The notes beneath the pieces were generated by a model. The model made no database searches. It worked only from the letters and a program-made list of their open reading frames with translations, and was not told the origin of the DNA. From positions 1,265,438 to 1,329,437 of the forward strand of contig NZ_JH601103.1 in assembly GCF_000245815.1 (NCBI RefSeq): a stretch of DNA of 64,000 bases. Reading direction: 5' to 3'. The translations under genes were made by a program, and so were the position numbers. Positions 11,901-20,395 of this stretch are shown here, one piece after another. Source of the DNA: Dolosigranulum pigrum ATCC 51524. GTDB taxonomy: Bacteria; Bacillota; Bacilli; Lactobacillales; Carnobacteriaceae_A. Position 1 is the first letter of the stretch. Every line of letters begins with the position of its first letter.

Positions 11901-13301
11901 CAGCGCATTATTAGCTGTATTATCCCAAGAAGTGCTAGATGATGAAGTTGCAAAGTTACCGGTAGCGACGACAACTGGAATACCTGCTTTTCTTAACGAA
12001 CGGATAGCTTCCCAGTACTTCTCACCCACTAAACCTGTTCCTGTAAATCCTGAAGAAATAGAGACAACATCGACCCCATTTTTAATGGCATGTTCAAAGG
12101 CGTGGAACATGGTTTCGTCTCCAGCAAAACCACTCCCTGCATCTGAATACATCTTGTAAGAGAAAATCTGCGCATTTGGAGCTATTCCATCAATACCATT
12201 GTTCTTTTTGATATCTTCATCGGTATCATTCCCGGCTAAGATCCCTGCAATATGCATACCATGCGGATCATAATAATCTGAACCGTCATCATGTTTCTCC
12301 ATAGTGACTTTACCGCCTGTGTAGTAGTTGAAGGCATGCGGAATCTTGTCGCTAACCCAGTATGTTTTATCCGTTCCTTTTAGGTTTTCTTTTTTAATTT
12401 TCATGTGCGGCTTCGCATCATCATCTAGTCGCATTGCTTTATGTCTATGGTCTACCCCCGTATCAATATTGGCAATCACGGTTCCACGACCGTCAAACTT
12501 ATTAATAATACTTGCTGCCCCGATAGCTTTCAAGTAATTAATTGATTCTTCAACCCCAATTTCTTTGCGGGCATTGTTCATCATAGGTTGTACTTCATGC
12601 GCACGTTCAACAGACTTCATCACTTGAAGTCGTTTCAGTTTCTCCATATTCTCTGGAGTTGTCTTAATTGCATTTCCTTTGAATAACACATTATAATCGT
12701 ATAAAATTTCTGTGTTTTCTAACTTACCTAATTCCTGTTTAATTTTTTCTTTACCCGCATCATCATTATATTCAACGATATAAACAGATCGACCATCTTC
12801 TTTTTGATCAACTTTCGGTGCTTGAGCTTTTGATGATTCTGGAGCAGGTGCTTCTACTTTATGCGGCTCTTCTTTTTTCTCACCTGAAGCTTCTTCACCG
12901 TCAATTCCCTTTTCTTTAGCAAGGAATTCCTCAGGCTCAGTAATGGTATGTTCTGGCGTTGTAGCTGTTTCTTCTACTACTGAAGGAGTTTTTTCTTTAG
13001 CAGAAGCCGGTTGAGTTTCTGCACTTGTATCATTGGCTGTGGGGGCCAGCTGTTTCTCATCTACTGCTGACTGACGTTCTTCATTTGATTCATTTTCCAG
13101 CGACGTATGAATTGCTTGATCTACAACAGTCGCTTCATTCATTCCATTTAAATCAGTTGACTGTTTATTGTCACTATGTGGTTTATCCGTATCTGTAACG
13201 GGGTCTTTAACATCCTCACTAGCATATACTGCTTCCCCGTACAAAACAGATAACACAAGTGGCGCGACTAAAACTGACTTAAGAACACTTTTCTTATTCA
13301 T
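5970..13301 (-). CDS. giant cell-wall-anchored S8 subtilisin-like protease (lactocepin/C5a-peptidase type)
   Basis: A 2443-residue surface protease. Order: signal peptide (residues 1-28, hydrophobic core, cleavage near VYAS); acidic low-complexity stretch to about 165; I9-like propeptide about 170-240; S8 domain with Asp280 (NIDTGVD), His347 (DPHGMHIAG) and Ser733 (SGTSMATP). The long His-Ser gap holds a PA domain (about 480-650), as in C5a peptidases and lactocepins. An Fn3-like domain (about 840-960) and long beta-rich stalk segments follow, then a Pro/Glu-rich wall segment. A helical module near 2310-2365 resembles GA/FIVAR modules. The tail is a sorting signal at 2413: LPDTA rather than LPxTG, a hydrophobic span, and KLRKD. 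Expected role: proteolysis of host or environmental proteins at the cell surface. The ATG follows AGGAGG by five bases. Length is well above the family's usual 1100-1900. Confidence 0.93.
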   Translation of the reverse strand: MNKKSVLKSVLVAPLVLSVLYGEAVYASEDVKDPVTDTDKPHSDNKQSTDLNGMNEATVVDQAIHTSLENESNEERQSAVDEKQLAPTANDTSAETQPASAKEKTPSVVEETATTPEHTITEPEEFLAKEKGIDGEEASGEKKEEPHKVEAPAPESSKAQAPKVDQKEDGRSVYIVEYNDDAGKEKIKQELGKLENTEILYDYNVLFKGNAIKTTPENMEKLKRLQVMKSVERAHEVQPMMNNARKEIGVEESINYLKAIGAASIINKFDGRGTVIANIDTGVDHRHKAMRLDDDAKPHMKIKKENLKGTDKTYWVSDKIPHAFNYYTGGKVTMEKHDDGSDYYDPHGMHIAGILAGNDTDEDIKKNNGIDGIAPNAQIFSYKMYSDAGSGFAGDETMFHAFEHAIKNGVDVVSISSGFTGTGLVGEKYWEAIRSLRKAGIPVVVATGNFATSSSSTSWDNTANNALKMTDTGNVTRTAAHEDAIAVASARNTEIIFNKLKINDEDFKYTHVGAFFDKDKIVTENEATQTKFKFVYIGQGRDEDVAGLDLKDKIAVMDRIYTKDLKHAFKRAKDKGARAVMLVNTVNFYNRDNWTDLPAMGYEGDTKTDAQVMTVSGEDGLKLWNMIAPNKKRDVKKNDIKDFKGKEDQYYPIDMESFNANKPNVGDEKELTFNFSDEKAIVKNQLVPAGSTSWGPRVDLLLKPDVSAPGKNIKSTLNVINGKSTYGYMSGTSMATPVVAAATTLIKPKLQEMLKTDTLKNLTGDNAIDFTTLTKIVLQNTATPMMDPTTWGESAVHYASPRQQGAGLINVAKALKNNVLATFKNKDSKGLVNSYGSISLKEVKHEKRLFSVNLHNTSNRDLTFKVSASPVTTDGIVNKLKLDETYQDEKSKDGKKIVPEIHPTAVNNAGIEFEKDTFTIKANSSYELKGILNLGDAHGKNQFVESFINFESVEEAEDKNNPSAQPSLTMPLMGFAGDWNKEPILDKWAWEEGSRAKSMEGVDDTGKPKVPGTLNKGQGGEHGLDMFTPTGVIQNRKDGKNKALDQDPDIFAFNNHPNLNAPSKSGSKIINITPLDKDGNPQEASVQKDVTPSPLVLRSALNGEISIVNNTGENGQKQNTLKVLSKEHFVRGILNSKRNDSHGIKSSGLKVWGDLKWDGLIYNPRGKENVIDPTVDSASPEGIQGQYESIAEGQYYFKFKYRLTEDHPWQESYIPVKIDNTPPEIVSVDFSNPSAVRLLVKDTYHRAKEAYKNDMLFYRDQVLHPDKFEKVNNKVWYAGAAIVDQYGRPEKMLDVVYAGEGEGKNRLLDKDGNTVYEIRNAGDLRGKILEVVALDGASNFTKIHRIKFANKADENGKITYHLIDPDVDSSKYVKLGEIDESKLLEGLKKPAESAVAPDEETTPEAPTIEDTTQPTGESAVTINKEVSTIRDFETSDLKKKIKLKYKEMPDFVNGGTRQVIMDYNYDSNYQPISYEDGSELEYEVEDEENLKDFIGVVNPSASGSFEIMGQVTNVSSSASAYISNGQLRNKIVTKYDPTTQVMTFDLYGNINDIVNGMPYAGDMSITITDGWRTRKVLKVRMPESKLGERTVYPYASQYGSIIELGQAELRKLPTREDATLGTNTVYEDEQQPGYYILNDKIYVRDGYALKLSSYNPGKTDMIDSNGAYSKEDIKKIIDSEPNMVDMTSKWVYGDSRFSRDGRTSYDIRFKTKQGFNILRYQVFKIKTDEQNRAIDKDGQLIDTTSADALQKLVLIGEDDKPYEGELGDVAALNEDGKVFYLDTKPVELQLDRRYFNPSNTNKLYLKKGPFYLRGRIGDKGGFYWQLRVNESIIEDYLIYGDLHIDNSRPFNVELKVANGDVMDWGIKDYKSNGFPDVVYDLDGKPFLKAGENGNPNKAAVGVHYQFFYDNKKPEINLELSKEKKGELALTYGENKYLNLTIQDLRDDGKAGEIQEYQVYVNGQKIDNFDLSNQKGPFDMTVVAKDYAGNTKVEKYHFDAEKETLTKLADEAKTKTTIAFKDNSQLNFDVVAGEDFVLPDYTGVVPENKLFAGYRINNESKLIEAGETIISSLDAEGYTVEAVFKDRPVVEEPEYVEPKFPDKKENDQEDQMPEQTPQPEAKPDNDKEQTPQPEIIKDYFKLIADFDGEQVVYDRKDSDVWTSAEQAREVYDQYLPEAIERGGKEYQRVDVTFVASEKEAILTYVFKLKENQTEVPTPPSIEESGSDQAEEKPQQPKRPEIDDNQSTGEIPDTTDEDDKLPDDSKIETGKGESLIRPDQPAFEGGVNHHKAATHEKPVFPHHQLQALLQVEKDNAITSIATLPNLNEDAIATYRIAIQQAENVPAIETIIRQAVALNEKLVVSTEMNKIADQKNNESGKHTIQQSEVITNKLPQSSNKQLTEKAEEQVAEGERLPDTATGSWILGLIGIFSTLVGVSIEKLRKD

Positions 13302-13866
13302 ATAATCCTCCTAATGATTTTTTATTAAAATACCTTATAAACATTTTATTATTTAAACTATATATCTAATTAATGAATAGGTTTATTGCAATGACTTTTT
13401 CACGCCACTAGAATACTCTAGCACGATACATTAATTCATATAATTGACAGTTCCTACTCAATTTCTTCATGTCTAACTAGAAATGAATCACCAGACCCCC
13501 TTTTTTAAGTTAGACTAAAATAAACTTCATAAATAGTATAAACAAATAAAATAAATAAGTCAATATATTTTTAAGTTAGCTTAATATATTTTAATAATCC
13601 AGACCGCAAAACTCATCCTTATCCTGACATCTTTCGGTATTAATACCACTTTTTTCCGCTTATAAGAGGCAATTAACAGACTGCCCATTAGGTGCTATTG
13701 ATACAAATTGAATCGCTACGTTCAATAAATTGACAATTTTTAGTTAAGATTAGGAAGGGGTTTCCATTGCATTTTCTATCACTTTAGTTCATAATAAAAA
13801 TAGATACGTATAAAAAGTAAGTAAATTATGATCAATCAGACATCTATAGAAAAAAGGAGTATTCAA
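13302..13866. other. 565-base AT-rich divergent intergenic region
   Basis: Separates the divergent protease and aldehyde dehydrogenase genes. No credible ORF. AT-rich, with several TTGACA-like hexamers (for example near 13443 and 13730) but no pair with a convincing -10 box at correct spacing. A short palindromic stretch (TAAG-TTAG-CTTA, near 13572) is present. Promoters of both genes must lie here, but I cannot place them securely. Confidence 0.4.
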
Positions 13867-15273
13867 ATGAAAACAATTAATCGTCTATTTATTAATGGAC
13901 AATTCCAAGAAGCAAGTGGCGAAGCTTATCAAGAAGTCACCAACTCAGCAACCGAAGAAGTGATTGCTAAGGTACGGAATGCCTCTGAAGCTGATGTTAA
14001 CCTAGCTGTACAAGCAGCGAAGAATGCTTTCGTACACTGGAAGGAAACAACACCAGCAGAGCGAAAAGCTTATGTCCAAAAAATATTGGATGGCATTAAA
14101 GAACGAAAAGAAGAAATCGACCAAACGATTATCCAAGAATTAGGCTCATCTGCCGATTATACTGAAAATGCACAATCTCAAATCTCAATCAATGAAATGG
14201 AAGCCACCTTAGATGCCTATGATGACTTTAAGTTCGAAGAAGATGTGGATAATGCCAAAGTGGTCAAAGAAGGATCCGGTGTTGTTGCTTGTATTACACC
14301 GTGGAATTACCCACTGAACCAAATCCAACGTAAAGTAACTCCAGCCTTACTTGCTGGTAACACGGTTGTTGTTAAACCTGCTAGCGAAACACCGTTAACT
14401 GCCTATATCTATGCAGAAATTATCGAAGCAGCTGGCTTACCAGATGGCGTCTTCAACTTAGTCACTGGACCAGGCAGTACGGTTGGGAATTATTTGGCTT
14501 CCCATGAAGATATTTCTATTATCTCCTTTACCGGTTCTACAGCAGTTGGAAAAGGATTGTACGAAATCGCCAGCGATCATGTAAAACGCCTGGTGCTGGA
14601 ACTTGGTGGTAAGTCACCGCTAATTTATCTCGATGGGGGCGACCTAGAAGCAGCTGTTAAACAATCAGCTAATACAGTTATCGACAACCAAGGTCAAACT
14701 TGCTCCGCGCTCTCTCGCTTACTTGTCCCTAAACATCGCTTAGACGATACGAAAAAAATCTTAGAAGCTCATTATGCTACACTGAAGGTCGGTGATCCAG
14801 CAAATCGCGATAATCGCGTCGGTCCAATGGTATCACAAGAGCAATATGAAACCGTCTTAGACTATATTAAGATTGGCCAGGATGAAGGTGCCGAACTCTT
14901 TATTGGCGGAAAAGCGTTAGATGGCACGGGATTATTTATTGAACCGACTGTCTTTATTAACGTGGATAACCAAATGCAAATTGCCCAAGAGGAAATTTTT
15001 GGTCCCGTCTTAGTGGTTATTACGTACGAGACGGTTGAAGAAGCTATTGAACTCGCGAATGATATCAAATATGGCTTGAACGGGGCAGTTGTTGGACCTG
15101 ATGAGCAAGCTCGCAAAGTAGCCCGACAAATCCAAGCAGGTAACGTCTATGTCAATGGAGGTAACCGCACATCCAAAGCACCATTTGGCGGTTATAAGCA
15201 ATCTGGAATTAGTCGTGAGAATGGGATTTACGCCATCGAAGATTATGTTGAATTGAAAAGTATCTTTCTATAA
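13867..15273 (+). CDS. NAD(P)+-dependent aldehyde dehydrogenase
   Basis: A 468-residue ALDH-superfamily enzyme that oxidises an aldehyde to the carboxylic acid with NAD(P)+. It has the cofactor-binding TPWNYPLNQ and FTGSTAVGK segments, the general base Glu in LELGGKSP, the catalytic Cys in GQTCSA, and the late EEIFGPVL and PFGGYKQSG motifs. The frame is open further upstream, but AAAGGAG lies seven bases before the ATG at 13867, so I take that start; the upstream 13 residues are unlike the family. Substrate specificity is not readable. A terminator shared with the heat-shock operon follows. It stands alone, with no alcohol dehydrogenase or transporter beside it. Confidence 0.92.
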   Translation: MKTINRLFINGQFQEASGEAYQEVTNSATEEVIAKVRNASEADVNLAVQAAKNAFVHWKETTPAERKAYVQKILDGIKERKEEIDQTIIQELGSSADYTENAQSQISINEMEATLDAYDDFKFEEDVDNAKVVKEGSGVVACITPWNYPLNQIQRKVTPALLAGNTVVVKPASETPLTAYIYAEIIEAAGLPDGVFNLVTGPGSTVGNYLASHEDISIISFTGSTAVGKGLYEIASDHVKRLVLELGGKSPLIYLDGGDLEAAVKQSANTVIDNQGQTCSALSRLLVPKHRLDDTKKILEAHYATLKVGDPANRDNRVGPMVSQEQYETVLDYIKIGQDEGAELFIGGKALDGTGLFIEPTVFINVDNQMQIAQEEIFGPVLVVITYETVEEAIELANDIKYGLNGAVVGPDEQARKVARQIQAGNVYVNGGNRTSKAPFGGYKQSGISRENGIYAIEDYVELKSIFL

Positions 15274-15299
15274 TAACTAGCCCAAAATAATAATATATC

Positions 15300-15352
15300 A
15301 AAAAAAGCCAACACCCCTGATGAGTTTAATCATCAAGAGCGTTGGCTTTTTA
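15300..15352. terminator. bidirectional terminator between ALDH gene and dnaJ
   Basis: AAAAAAGCCAAC / GTTGGCTTTTT arms enclose a second inner TGATGA / TCATCA stem. A-run and T-run flank the stem, so it works for the convergent genes on both strands. Confidence 0.88.
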
Positions 15353-15376
15353 CTTTTTAAACGATTGACTTATGAC

Positions 15377-16534
15377 TTAATCCTTAAATGCATCTTTGAA
15401 TTTTGAGAAGAATGATTGATCTGATTGTTCATTGATACTATCGTAATCGCTCACTTCAGCAAATTCACGTAATAATTCTGATTGTTGCTTGTTTAATTTT
15501 TCAGGAACAATAACTTTCACCATAATATGCTGGTCACCGTTGTCTTTACGGCGAAGTCTTGGCGCACCTTTTCCTTTCAGACGGAAAGTTGTATTCGGTT
15601 GGGTACCTGCTGGAATTTTGAATTTTACTTTACCATGAACGGTTGGGACTTTCACTTCATCACCGAGTGTTGCTTGGACAATATTAATCGGTAATTCATA
15701 ATAAATCTCGCTGCCATTACGCTCAAAGATGTCTGATGGTTTCACCCGGAAGACAACATATAAGTCCCCATATGGCCCACCATTCTTACCAGCATTTCCT
15801 TGACCTTGCAGTCGAAGCTGATTACCATCTTCAACACCAGCTGGAACATTGACTTTCACGGTATGACGTTCTTTCTTCTTCCCTTTACCATGACATTCAG
15901 CACATTTTTCTTTAATCTCCTGCCCCGTCCCATTACAGTTCGGACAAGCTTGTTGTGTCTGTACACGGCCAAATGGAGTGTTCTGCTCACCGATCACTTG
16001 ACCACTTCCACCACAACGGGAGCACTGTTCTGGACTAGTCCCTGGCTTCGCACCACTTCCGTCACAGTTCCCGCATTCTTCCTGACGCGTATATTTAATT
16101 TTAGTTTCTTTCCCGAAGATCGCTTCATCAAATTCTAGATCCATGACATACTGTAAGTCTTGACCTTGTTGGGGTGCATTCGGATTGCGACGAGATGCAC
16201 CACCGCGCGACCCACCAAAGAATTGATCAAAAATATCTTCGAAGCCACCGAAGCTACCGCCTCCGCCTTGTCCACCAAAACCGCCAAAGCCACCTCCATT
16301 GAAGTTTGGATCAGTTGAAGCATGCCCATATTTATCATAAGCAGCCCGTTTCTGATCATCACTTAACGTTTCATAGGCTTCCGTAATTTGTTTGAATTTT
16401 TTTTCAGCTTCTGGTGCATCATTAATATCGGGGTGATATTTTTTGGATAGCTTACGGTAAGCTTTTTTTATGTCTCTATCACTGGCATCTTTGGACACAC
16501 CCAGTACATCATAAAAGTCTTCTTTTTGTGCCAT
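15377..16534 (-). CDS. dnaJ: chaperone DnaJ (Hsp40)
   Basis: Co-chaperone that delivers unfolded substrates to DnaK and stimulates its ATPase. The J domain (about 1-70) has the HPD motif in [13 protein letters not shown] Gly/Phe-rich linker ([16 protein letters not shown]) follows, then four CxxCxGxG zinc repeats ([32 protein letters not shown]) and the C-terminal substrate-binding domain. The start at 16534 ([12 protein letters not shown]) has GGGAGG at good distance. An upstream in-frame Met would place the dnaK-dnaJ intergenic hairpin inside the coding region and is rejected. Last gene of the heat-shock operon. Confidence 0.97.
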   Translation of the reverse strand: MAQKEDFYDVLGVSKDASDRDIKKAYRKLSKKYHPDINDAPEAEKKFKQITEAYETLSDDQKRAAYDKYGHASTDPNFNGGGFGGFGGQGGGGSFGGFEDIFDQFFGGSRGGASRRNPNAPQQGQDLQYVMDLEFDEAIFGKETKIKYTRQEECGNCDGSGAKPGTSPEQCSRCGGSGQVIGEQNTPFGRVQTQQACPNCNGTGQEIKEKCAECHGKGKKKERHTVKVNVPAGVEDGNQLRLQGQGNAGKNGGPYGDLYVVFRVKPSDIFERNGSEIYYELPINIVQATLGDEVKVPTVHGKVKFKIPAGTQPNTTFRLKGKGAPRLRRKDNGDQHIMVKVIVPEKLNKQQSELLREFAEVSDYDSINEQSDQSFFSKFKDAFKD

Positions 16535-16554
16535 ATTATTCCTCCCATCAATCA

Positions 16555-16585
16555 TAGAAAAAGCCAAAAGCACAAGGCTTTGGCT
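16555..16585 (-). terminator. intergenic hairpin/attenuator between dnaK and dnaJ
   Basis: On the minus strand an AGCCAAAGC / GCTTTTGGCT stem with a five-base loop is followed by TTTTTCTATG. It could reduce read-through into dnaJ or act as an mRNA processing or stability element. Confidence 0.6.
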
Positions 16586-16627
16586 CTTTCTATTCTTCTT
16601 AATTAGCGATTAAATATCAAGTGGTGA

Positions 16628-18460
16628 TTATTCGTCATCATCCACTTCTTCAAAGTCTGCATCAACCACATCATCATCGCTGTCTGCTCCATCAGCAGCT
16701 CCTGCTTGTTGCGCTGCTTGCTGAGCTTGTTGTGCTTGTTCGTATAATTTCATTGTTAACTCTTGGACGATTTCGCTTAGTGCATCTTTTTTGGTTTTAA
16801 TTGCATCTAGATCGTCATTTTCGAGAGCTTCTTTTAATTCATCTTTAGCATCTTTAGCTTTTTGTGCTTCAGTTTCATCGACTTTACCTTCTAAGTCATC
16901 TAAGGTTTTGTCAACTTGGAAAACAAGCTGGTCGGCTTCATTGCGGAGCTCTACTTCTTCACGGCGTTTTTTATCCGCTTCTGCATTTTGTTCCGCATCT
17001 TTAACCATACGATCGATTTCGTCATCGCTCAGACCAGATGATGATTTAATAGTAATATTTTGCTCTTTACCAGTTCCTTGATCTTTTGCAGAAACTGTTA
17101 CGATACCATTCTTATCAATATCGAATGAGACTTCGATTTGTGGAACGCCTCGTGGTGCAGGTGGAATATCGCTTAATTGGAAACGACCCAGTGTCTTGTT
17201 ATCTTTCGCCATAGAACGCTCACCTTGCAAGACATGAATATCAACGGCTGGCTGGTTGTCAGCAGCAGTTGAGAAGACTTGTGACTTGCTGGTTGGGATG
17301 GTTGTGTTACGTTCGATTAAGGTTGTGAACACGCCACCCATTGTCTCGATTCCAAGTGATAATGGTGTTACATCAAGTAGAACAACATCCTTCACATCAC
17401 CTGAGATGACGCCCCCTTGAATAGCTGCTCCTAAAGCAACGACTTCATCTGGGTTAACAGAACGGTTAGGCTCTTTGCCTGTTTCTTTTTTCACGGCTTC
17501 AACAACAGCTGGAATACGAGTTGATCCACCCACTAGAACGACTTGGTCAATATCTGATTGAGATAATCCTGCATCTTTCAACGCTTGACGAACTGGTTTT
17601 TTCGTGCGGTCTACCAGATCAACCGTTAATTCATCAAATTTAGCACGTGTTAAGGTAGTCTCTAAGTGAAGAGGACCATCTTCACCTGCTGTAATGAATG
17701 GCAAGCTAATTTGAGTAGAAGACACACTTGATAATTCTTTTTTCGCTTTTTCAGCTGCATCTTTCAAGCGTTGAACAACTTTTTTGTCTTTCGATAAATC
17801 AATGCCATTTTCTTGTTTGAATTCTTTCACTAAGTGGTCGATAACTTTTTGGTCGAAGTCGTCTCCACCAAGTTCGTTGTCTCCAGAAGTTGAAAGTACT
17901 TCAAAAACCCCGTCACCTAATTCAAGGATAGAGACATCGAACGTTCCTCCACCTAAGTCAAAGACTAGGATATTTTCTTCTGCTTCTTCTTTGTCTAATC
18001 CATATGCTAGTGATGCAGCAGTTGGTTCGTTAACGATACGTTCAACTTCAAGTCCAGCAATCTTCCCTGCATCTTTTGTTGCTTGACGTTGTGAATCATT
18101 GAAGTATGCTGGAACAGTAATAACTGCTTTCGTAACTTCATCACCCAAGTAGTCTTCTGCATAGGTTTTTAAGTGCTGTAAGATATAAGCTGAAATCTCT
18201 TGTGGAGTATATTCTTTACCTTCAGCTTCTACTTTTTTGTCTGTACCGATCAATCGTTTAATTGATAGAATTGTGTTTTCATTTGTGATAGCAGAACGCT
18301 TCGCTGCTTCACCTACTTGGATTTCGCCATCTTTGAAGCTAACGACAGAAGGAGTTGTGCGGTTTCCTTCTTTGTTCGGAATAATAGTCGGTTCGCCACC
18401 TTCAAGAACAGCTACGGCTGAGTTCGTTGTACCTAAGTCAATACCAATAATTTTACTCAT
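16628..18460 (-). CDS. dnaK: chaperone DnaK (Hsp70)
   Basis: ATP-dependent chaperone, 610 residues, the usual length for Firmicutes. The ATPase domain begins [10 protein letters not shown] and contains [16 protein letters not shown] and [11 protein letters not shown]. The linker [12 protein letters not shown] leads into the peptide-binding domain, and a helical lid ends with an acidic, Ala/Gln-rich tail ([16 protein letters not shown]). It lies between grpE and dnaJ, controlled from the CIRCE promoter upstream of hrcA. Confidence 0.99.
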   Translation of the reverse strand: MSKIIGIDLGTTNSAVAVLEGGEPTIIPNKEGNRTTPSVVSFKDGEIQVGEAAKRSAITNENTILSIKRLIGTDKKVEAEGKEYTPQEISAYILQHLKTYAEDYLGDEVTKAVITVPAYFNDSQRQATKDAGKIAGLEVERIVNEPTAASLAYGLDKEEAEENILVFDLGGGTFDVSILELGDGVFEVLSTSGDNELGGDDFDQKVIDHLVKEFKQENGIDLSKDKKVVQRLKDAAEKAKKELSSVSSTQISLPFITAGEDGPLHLETTLTRAKFDELTVDLVDRTKKPVRQALKDAGLSQSDIDQVVLVGGSTRIPAVVEAVKKETGKEPNRSVNPDEVVALGAAIQGGVISGDVKDVVLLDVTPLSLGIETMGGVFTTLIERNTTIPTSKSQVFSTAADNQPAVDIHVLQGERSMAKDNKTLGRFQLSDIPPAPRGVPQIEVSFDIDKNGIVTVSAKDQGTGKEQNITIKSSSGLSDDEIDRMVKDAEQNAEADKKRREEVELRNEADQLVFQVDKTLDDLEGKVDETEAQKAKDAKDELKEALENDDLDAIKTKKDALSEIVQELTMKLYEQAQQAQQAAQQAGAADGADSDDDVVDADFEEVDDDE

Positions 18461-18540
18461 TTAATATCACCTTACTTTTTAGATTTTTTAATCAAAACTG
18501 ACAATCTTTATAAATTATAAATTTTTTAATTGCTTAATTA

Positions 18541-19116
18541 TTATTCTGCGACAACAACTTTAGCTGCACGCAATACACGATCATGAAGTGTGTAGCCTTT
18601 CTCTAGGACTTCAATCACTTCGCCACTCTCCTGACCGTCAGAGGCCGGAATTTGTGCTACTGCTTCGTGTACAGTCGGATCAAATGGCTTGCCGAGCGCC
18701 TCGACTTGTTCGATATTATTTTGCTTCAAGGCTGCTTGTAAGCTGTCGAGCACCATTTGGACACCTTTTTTGAAATTCTCAGCAGATGTCGTGTCCACTT
18801 CTGTTTGCAATGCTCGCTCTAAGTTGTCAATCGCTGGAATTATATCTTTCGCTAACGCTTGCGCACGAAACTTCAACGTTGCCTCTTTATCGCGCTTATG
18901 GCGCCGTTGGATATTTTGCATTTCTGCTTGCGTTCGAATCAAGCGATCAGATAACTCATCATAATCTGCTTGTAATTGGACTAATTCAGATTGTTCTGAT
19001 GATGCCTCTGAGGTTTCTTCTGCTGATTCATCAACTTGTGCTTCAGCTTCTTCTACCTTCACTGGCTCATCAGATTTATCTTGAGTTGTTGCTTCTTTTT
19101 TTAGTTCTTCACTCAA
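18541..19116 (-). CDS. grpE: GrpE, nucleotide exchange factor of DnaK
   Basis: A 191-residue protein with an acidic, disordered N-terminus, a long helix (about 45-95, LQADYDELSDRLIRTQAEMQN), and the conserved beta domain ending in EVLEKGYTLHDRVLRAAKVVV. GrpE releases ADP from DnaK. It starts 15 bases after the hrcA stop. Confidence 0.97.
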   Translation of the reverse strand: MSEELKKEATTQDKSDEPVKVEEAEAQVDESAEETSEASSEQSELVQLQADYDELSDRLIRTQAEMQNIQRRHKRDKEATLKFRAQALAKDIIPAIDNLERALQTEVDTTSAENFKKGVQMVLDSLQAALKQNNIEQVEALGKPFDPTVHEAVAQIPASDGQESGEVIEVLEKGYTLHDRVLRAAKVVVAE

Positions 19117-19131
19117 GAAAATCCCTCATTT

Positions 19132-20163
19132 CTATTGAAAGTAATAGTTCAACACCGCTTGAGAAAGTTCGTTCCGGACAGCATTCATCAGTCCGAATGT
19201 CTTGGAATAAGCCATATTCGTCGGTCCAAGCAGTGCAATTCTTCCTTGACCGAACTGGCCCACATGATAAGTGGCCGTAATGAGACTTAAGTTATTAAAC
19301 ATATCGCTATCTAACTCAGCTCCCATCTTCACTTCAATATCTTGCGACAAGGGGTGAAGATAATGGCTTAACTTTGCTTCTTGATTATCCAACAAATTGA
19401 ACAGATCCTTCACTTGTTCGCGATTCAGCTCTTCCATAAAATCCAACAAATTAGTCTTACCTGATACATAAATTTGATTCTGTTGGATGGTATGCAAGCT
19501 GTGCTCAACTTGTCGTAAAATGTGTTGCGCTGGTGCAATGTGTTGTTTTACCAATAATGGTATATCAGTTTGAAGTTTGCGAATAACACTTGGCAAGTCT
19601 AAGCCAACTAATTGTTCATTAAATAGTTGATTTAACTGCTGCAGATGGACCAAATCCATCTCATCACTCAGATGAAAGATCATACTCTCCATCGATTGAT
19701 GTGTTGTCTGCAAGATCAACATCACTTGATGCTTGCTGACAGGAATCATTCGAAACTCGCTCAACTGACTACCAGCTCGATTGGGTTCCAAGACAATGGC
19801 TGTATAATTGGTCAACTCCGATAAAATGCGAGCTGACTGTTTCACTAACTCGTTCAGTTGACTCACTTGCTGATCTAGAGCTTGGTTAATCCGTCTCAGA
19901 TGTTCATCTGAAATCTTCTCCGGGGTCATCAAGTAATCTAGATAGAAGCGATAACCTTTTAAGGAAGGAATTCTTCCTGATGATAAGTGTGTCTTTTGAA
20001 TGTAGCCTTCTTTTTCTAGCACACTCATCTCATTGCGAACCGTTGCAGAACTTGCATTGATATCTGTCTGATCCACAATCGTCTTAGAGCCAACTGCTTC
20101 TCCCTCAAGCGTAAAATATTGAATAATAAACTCTAAAATCAATAATTGTCTGGCTGTTAGCAT
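19132..20163 (-). CDS. hrcA: HrcA, heat-shock repressor binding CIRCE
   Basis: About 343 residues. The N-terminal winged helix begins MLTARQLLILEFIIQYF and contains SSATVRNEMSVLEKEGYI; GAF-like and C-terminal regions follow. HrcA binds CIRCE and represses the operon; its folding depends on the GroE chaperonin, which gives feedback control. I choose the ATG at 20163, with GAGG nine bases upstream. The longest frame would start at 20217 inside the CIRCE operator and is rejected. First gene of hrcA-grpE-dnaK-dnaJ. Confidence 0.97.
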   Translation of the reverse strand: MLTARQLLILEFIIQYFTLEGEAVGSKTIVDQTDINASSATVRNEMSVLEKEGYIQKTHLSSGRIPSLKGYRFYLDYLMTPEKISDEHLRRINQALDQQVSQLNELVKQSARILSELTNYTAIVLEPNRAGSQLSEFRMIPVSKHQVMLILQTTHQSMESMIFHLSDEMDLVHLQQLNQLFNEQLVGLDLPSVIRKLQTDIPLLVKQHIAPAQHILRQVEHSLHTIQQNQIYVSGKTNLLDFMEELNREQVKDLFNLLDNQEAKLSHYLHPLSQDIEVKMGAELDSDMFNNLSLITATYHVGQFGQGRIALLGPTNMAYSKTFGLMNAVRNELSQAVLNYYFQ

Positions 20164-20210
20164 GGTTATCATCCTCAAACAACACGTTTCATTTATTCTT
20201 TTGAGAAGAA

Positions 20211-20237
20211 TTAGCACTCACAACGGGTGACTGCTAA
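20211..20237 (-). promoter_or_regulatory. CIRCE operator (HrcA binding site)
   Basis: TTAGCACTC, nine bases, then GACTGCTAA. This is the canonical CIRCE inverted repeat (TTAGCACTC-N9-GAGTGCTAA) with one mismatch, just downstream of the operon's -10 box. Confidence 0.95.
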
Positions 20238-20248
20238 CTCCATAAATA

Positions 20249-20277
20249 AGTGTAACAATTTCTGCTCACTATGTCAA
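20249..20277 (-). promoter_or_regulatory. sigma-A promoter of the hrcA operon
   Basis: Minus-strand TTGACA (20272-20277), 17-base spacer, TACACT (20249-20254). CIRCE follows directly, at the expected position for repression of initiation. Confidence 0.88.
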
Positions 20278-20307
20278 TACTTACGTTTGATTAATTTTGA
20301 CTAATAC

Positions 20308-20379
20308 CAAAAAATCAGCCCTAAGACCGATAAAAACTAACTTTCAGCTTATATCTAGTGTGCTTAGACCTGATTTTAA
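20308..20379 (-). terminator. probable terminator after ribF, long-loop
   Basis: AATCAG-CTAAG arms pair with CTTAG-CTGATT across about 45 bases on the minus strand, followed by TTTTTT. The loop is long, so confidence is moderate. It lies between ribF and the hrcA promoter. Confidence 0.5.
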
Positions 20380-20395
20380 TGATTATTCGACCAGC

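Noticed and set aside
6855..12537. Several 60-100-codon ORFs opposite the giant protease gene
   Set aside because: They are antisense to a gene with intact catalytic and anchor motifs, lack ribosome binding sites and resemble no protein family.
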